Source: JAJFUG01 sp964386505 (GTDB lineage Bacteria > Gemmatimonadota > Glassbacteria > GWA2-58-10). From it: 17,607 nt of DNA. The notes beneath the pieces are model-generated. The model was not told the origin of the DNA. It did not search any database and saw nothing but the letters and a program-made list of their open reading frames with translations. The DNA lies in the NCBI GenBank assembly GCA_964386505.1, contig CAYLSM010000082.1, positions 1-17,607 on the forward strand. Reading direction: 5' to 3'. The first letter of the stretch is position 1; each line of letters begins with the position of its first letter. The translations under genes and the position numbers were made by a program. Positions 15,045-17,607 of this stretch are shown here, piece by piece.

Positions 15045-15548
15045 ATGAGTCAGACCATGAAAAACAGCACCTATGGCCAGGCTTACAACAAGCAGATCAA
15101 GGATTACCAGGCCATGCAGGTACTGAGCGCCAAGCCGGAAAAGCTGATCCTGATGCTCTATGACGGGGCCTTGAAATTCATGACCCTGGGTATGGAGGGC
15201 ATCGAGCAGAAAAACCTGGAAAAAGCGCACAACAATCTGATCAAGGCGCAGCGGATTTTCCTCGAGCTGATGACCAGCCTGGATTTCAAGAAAGGCGGCG
15301 AGATCGCCTCGAACCTGTTCCGCATCTACGAGTTCATGCATCACACGCTGGTCAATGCCAACGTGAAGAAAGAGGCGGAGCCGGTCCTGAAAGTCAGCGA
15401 GCAGTTGCGCACCCTGCGCGACAGCTGGGAAAAGGCGATGAAAAGCCAGTGGAACGGGCTCCCCGAGGGGCTGGAAAAGTCCTCACCGGCCGCGCAGTTG
15501 CAGGGAGAAACTGAGCAGGCGCATAAGCGGTTCGAATTCAAGGGCTGA
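15045..15548 (+). CDS. fliS: Flagellin export chaperone FliS
   Basis: FliS binds the C-terminal helices of flagellin in the cytoplasm and keeps it unfolded until export. The product has 167 residues, somewhat longer than usual because of a tail after about 130. It shows the family features YGQAYNKQIKDYQAMQ (7-22), KPEKLILMLYDGALKFM (27-43), then NNLIKAQRIFLELMTSLDF and GGEIASNLFRIYEFM, all helical. The ATG at 15045 has AGAGGTG eight bases upstream; a second in-frame Met lies four codons later. It follows the Maf-type gene by 66 bases. Confidence 0.94.
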   Translation: MSQTMKNSTYGQAYNKQIKDYQAMQVLSAKPEKLILMLYDGALKFMTLGMEGIEQKNLEKAHNNLIKAQRIFLELMTSLDFKKGGEIASNLFRIYEFMHHTLVNANVKKEAEPVLKVSEQLRTLRDSWEKAMKSQWNGLPEGLEKSSPAAQLQGETEQAHKRFEFKG

Positions 15549-15595
15549 AAAACCCTCCGGGTTCTGTATCCGGTGGGTTATAAGGCAACACAATG

Positions 15596-15612
15596 TTCAT
15601 TCGGTGAATGAA
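15596..15612 (+). promoter_or_regulatory. 17-bp palindrome over the ribosome-binding site of the winged-helix gene
   Basis: TTCATTCGGTGAATGAA is a perfect 7-bp inverted repeat with a GGT centre. It covers the GGTGA ribosome-binding site and ends two bases before the start codon at 15615. Size and symmetry fit an operator for a dimeric winged-helix protein. As RNA it would form a hairpin hiding the ribosome-binding site. Confidence 0.55.
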
Positions 15613-15614
15613 AA

Positions 15615-16229
15615 ATGCTCGATCAGTTCGACCTTCTGCTTCCCGGCAGCCTTGTCCGGGAGATGATGCTCCTGGCCGAGATCGGGGATGACCCCTCGAT
15701 CAGCCAGAGCCGCATGGCCGCGCGCGTGGGTCTGGCCCCCTCCATGGTCAACAACTACATCCGCCGGCTGGTTGAGAGCGGCTACCTGATGAAAGCCGGG
15801 GCCAACCACCGCAGCACCACCTACCACCTGACCGCCGCAGGAAAATCGCGGCGTGAGGAATTGGTGCGGCGCTGCACCATCGAGACCGTACGGCTGTACA
15901 AGTATGCCAAACGCGAATTCAGAGAGCTGCTGGCCGAGCGTTTCGGTGGACGTCGCGACCTGGGGATCGTACTCTACGGAGCGGCCGAAACCGGCGAGCT
16001 TGTCTGCCAGCTCTGCCTTGAAATGGGTCACCGAGTGCTGGCCGTGGTCGACAGCGACAGCCGCCGTCAGGGCCGCCGCATGCTGGGCCTGGAGGTCCGC
16101 GGCCCCGAGGCGCTGGAGGGGCTTCACTTCGACCTGGTGCTGATCACCTCGCTCGGCCACGCTGCCGAGATAGCCGATTGCCTGGAGCCACTGCGCCGCC
16201 GCGGCCGCGAGATTATCAGCGTGGGTTGA
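15615..16229 (+). CDS. Winged-helix (MarR/Lrp-like) regulator fused to a Rossmann-like domain
   Basis: This 204-residue protein has a winged helix-turn-helix at about 12-75: SISQSRMAARVGLAPSMVNNYIRRLVESGYL (28-58), then a wing with THR/Ser-rich STTYHLTAAGK. A helical linker (80-110) joins it to a C-terminal alpha/beta domain with IVLYGAAETGELVCQLCLEMGHRVLAVVDSD (118-148), a Rossmann-type glycine loop. The end, GLEVRGPEALEGLHFDLVLITS, resembles the nucleotide-sugar-binding N-domains of PglD/CapD-like polysaccharide enzymes. It may sense a nucleotide or sugar nucleotide and control flagellar or surface glycan genes; this is inference. It lies 66 bases after fliS, and GGTGA eight bases before the ATG is its ribosome-binding site. 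Confidence 0.82.
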   Translation: MLDQFDLLLPGSLVREMMLLAEIGDDPSISQSRMAARVGLAPSMVNNYIRRLVESGYLMKAGANHRSTTYHLTAAGKSRREELVRRCTIETVRLYKYAKREFRELLAERFGGRRDLGIVLYGAAETGELVCQLCLEMGHRVLAVVDSDSRRQGRRMLGLEVRGPEALEGLHFDLVLITSLGHAAEIADCLEPLRRRGREIISVG

Positions 16230-16261
16230 GCCCGGAAGCTGCAAAGCGGGAGAAAGATAGA

Positions 16262-17607
16262 ATGGCCAAGAAAAAACACAAAAAAGCCGTCCCGGTGAAA
16301 GCCGCAGTCACACCCGAAGCCGCCCCGGTGCTGAGTGCGCAGGGTTGGAAAGACAGCCTCACCCGGGCTTTCTCGCCCGCGGCCCTGAAAGCTGTCCTCG
16401 ACAGCCCGGCCGTTGCGGAGGGTCTTGAGCCGCTCCGGCCCCTGGCCGCGATATGGTTGCGCACTGCCGCCAGTCCGTCTTGGCCAGCCTGGCGTCCCGA
16501 CTGCTGCCTGAGCGATCCGGCAGGCGGACGGTTCTTCGCCGCCGGGGCCTCCGAGGAGGGCCTGGGCTGTTTCGACCTCGCCACCGGACGCAAGCTCTGG
16601 AGCCTGCCCGGCGGAACGCTCGGCCGATCCGGCGGCATGTCCCTGGCCGCGGGCAGTTTGTATGTCTGCGACCGCTGGAACAACCGCATCCTGCGGCTCG
16701 ACCCGCAGAACGGCAAAGAGCTGGGGCGTTTCGAGCACTCGGCCCCCGGGCGGCTGCTGGATGACCCCTCCGACATATTGTCCCTGGAAACGGACAGCGG
16801 TGTCGAGCTATGGGTCTGCGAGCGCGGCAACCATCGCGTCAGCCGACTCGACACCCAGGGAGCGTTCCTGGGCTGGATCGGCTCGCGGGGGCTGGAGGTG
16901 GAGGAGACGGTGCGGCGGTTCAGCGGGCCGCAGGCGGAGAGCGGCAAACCCATGTTCGAGTTCCCGGAAACACTTTCCATGGCCCCTGACATCGACAACG
17001 CACCATCCGTGTTTGTCTGGGACAGTTTCAACAATCGCCTCGTGCTGCTTGATGCCGATGGCTCCCTGAAACGCTGTTTCAGCCTTCGCGGCATCGATTC
17101 GGCCAAATTCTGCGGCCAGGTTCGGGGGTTCCCATTCCCCGGCGGGCCGCTGGCCCTGGGCGTGGATGATGTCGCCAACACGCTGCGTATCTGGGACCAC
17201 GAGGGCCTTCTGCTGGCAAGTCTCAGCCTGGAAGATTATACCCCCCAGGCCGGACGCGTCGAGCGGTCGCGGTTTGCGGTCGGTGCAGACAGCCCGCGGC
17301 TTCTCAGCAGCCGGGGCAAGTCTTTCGTTCTGGACGGTCCGGCCGCGGACCCGGAAAGCCTTCTGCGCACTTTGATCAATATTTGCCCTGAGCGCGCCGT
17401 GCTGCGCCTCAGCCTGGCCGAACGCCTGAGTTCCGCCGGGCGGGATCCGGATTGGGATACGCTCCTGGAGGGGTTCGAGCCCGAGACGGCTGTGGAGGAA
17501 ATGGTTGATCTCTCCGGGGCACTGGACCACTCGCTGGAACGCGCGGTGCACCGTCTGGCTGCCCTGTCCGGGCAACTCGACCAGGCAGGGAAAAAAGAAA
17601 CAGCCTC
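16262..17607 (+). CDS. NHL-repeat beta-propeller protein, C-terminus beyond the window
   Basis: The frame starts at ATG 16262, 32 bases after the regulator, with GGGAGAAAG upstream, and stays open for 448 codons to the right edge. The N-terminus is lysine-rich (MAKKKHKKAV) without a signal peptide, which points to the cytoplasm. NHL-like units stand at about 131-157 (LYVCDRWNNRILRLD), 182-207 (LWVCERGNHRVSRLD), 249-275 (VFVWDSFNNRLVLLD) and 299-322 (ANTLRIWDHEG). After about 350 the protein turns helical. NHL propellers mostly bind proteins or RNA. Its place behind fliS suggests a link to flagellar assembly or signalling, but no family function can be named. Confidence 0.8.
   Translation, partial: MAKKKHKKAVPVKAAVTPEAAPVLSAQGWKDSLTRAFSPAALKAVLDSPAVAEGLEPLRPLAAIWLRTAASPSWPAWRPDCCLSDPAGGRFFAAGASEEGLGCFDLATGRKLWSLPGGTLGRSGGMSLAAGSLYVCDRWNNRILRLDPQNGKELGRFEHSAPGRLLDDPSDILSLETDSGVELWVCERGNHRVSRLDTQGAFLGWIGSRGLEVEETVRRFSGPQAESGKPMFEFPETLSMAPDIDNAPSVFVWDSFNNRLVLLDADGSLKRCFSLRGIDSAKFCGQVRGFPFPGGPLALGVDDVANTLRIWDHEGLLLASLSLEDYTPQAGRVERSRFAVGADSPRLLSSRGKSFVLDGPAADPESLLRTLINICPERAVLRLSLAERLSSAGRDPDWDTLLEGFEPETAVEEMVDLSGALDHSLERAVHRLAALSGQLDQAGKKETA

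Overview
The window looks like a chromosomal piece of a GC-rich, motile, Gram-negative bacterium. The outer membrane is implied by a TonB-dependent receptor, motility by FliD and FliS, and alternative sigma factors by flagellar-type promoter motifs. A secreted dockerin-type protein and a Maf/DUF115 protein beside fliD are common in uncultured lineages of the FCB kind. That placement is inference only: there is no rRNA or other marker here.

Left end (1-1740, all minus strand): the N-terminus of a secreted dockerin-repeat protein runs off the edge. Next comes a BNR/Asp-box sialidase-like protein whose frame is cut by a single in-frame TAG, with about 60 further codons of clear family continuation behind it. 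This stretch is visibly poorer in GC than the rest and may be foreign. A GT4 glycosyltransferase (1833-2909, minus) follows.

Middle (3000-8380): an outer-membrane TonB-dependent receptor, a strong intrinsic terminator placed directly in front of the next ribosome-binding site, and a tightly overlapped operon. The operon encodes a TroA/ZnuA-like binding protein, an ABC ATPase, an ABC-3 family permease and a SAM-dependent methyltransferase. A small five-cysteine protein is convergent at the end. Together these form a complete outer-membrane-to-cytoplasm uptake route. The permease family suggests a metal, but the binding protein lacks the usual ligand motif, so the cargo may be unusual, for example a metal complex.

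Right half (8380-17607, all plus strand): a flagellar filament assembly block. A roughly 440-base control region carries a sigma-28-like motif, an inverted repeat, an IHF-like site and a near-consensus sigma-54 promoter. It is followed by a very large fliD (1187 aa), an unrecognised 202-aa protein, a DUF115/Maf-type motility accessory protein, fliS, a winged-helix regulator fused to a Rossmann-like domain with a 17-bp palindrome over its ribosome-binding site, and an NHL-repeat propeller protein that runs off the right edge. Flagellin itself is not in the window. No tRNA, rRNA, CRISPR array or insertion sequence was seen.
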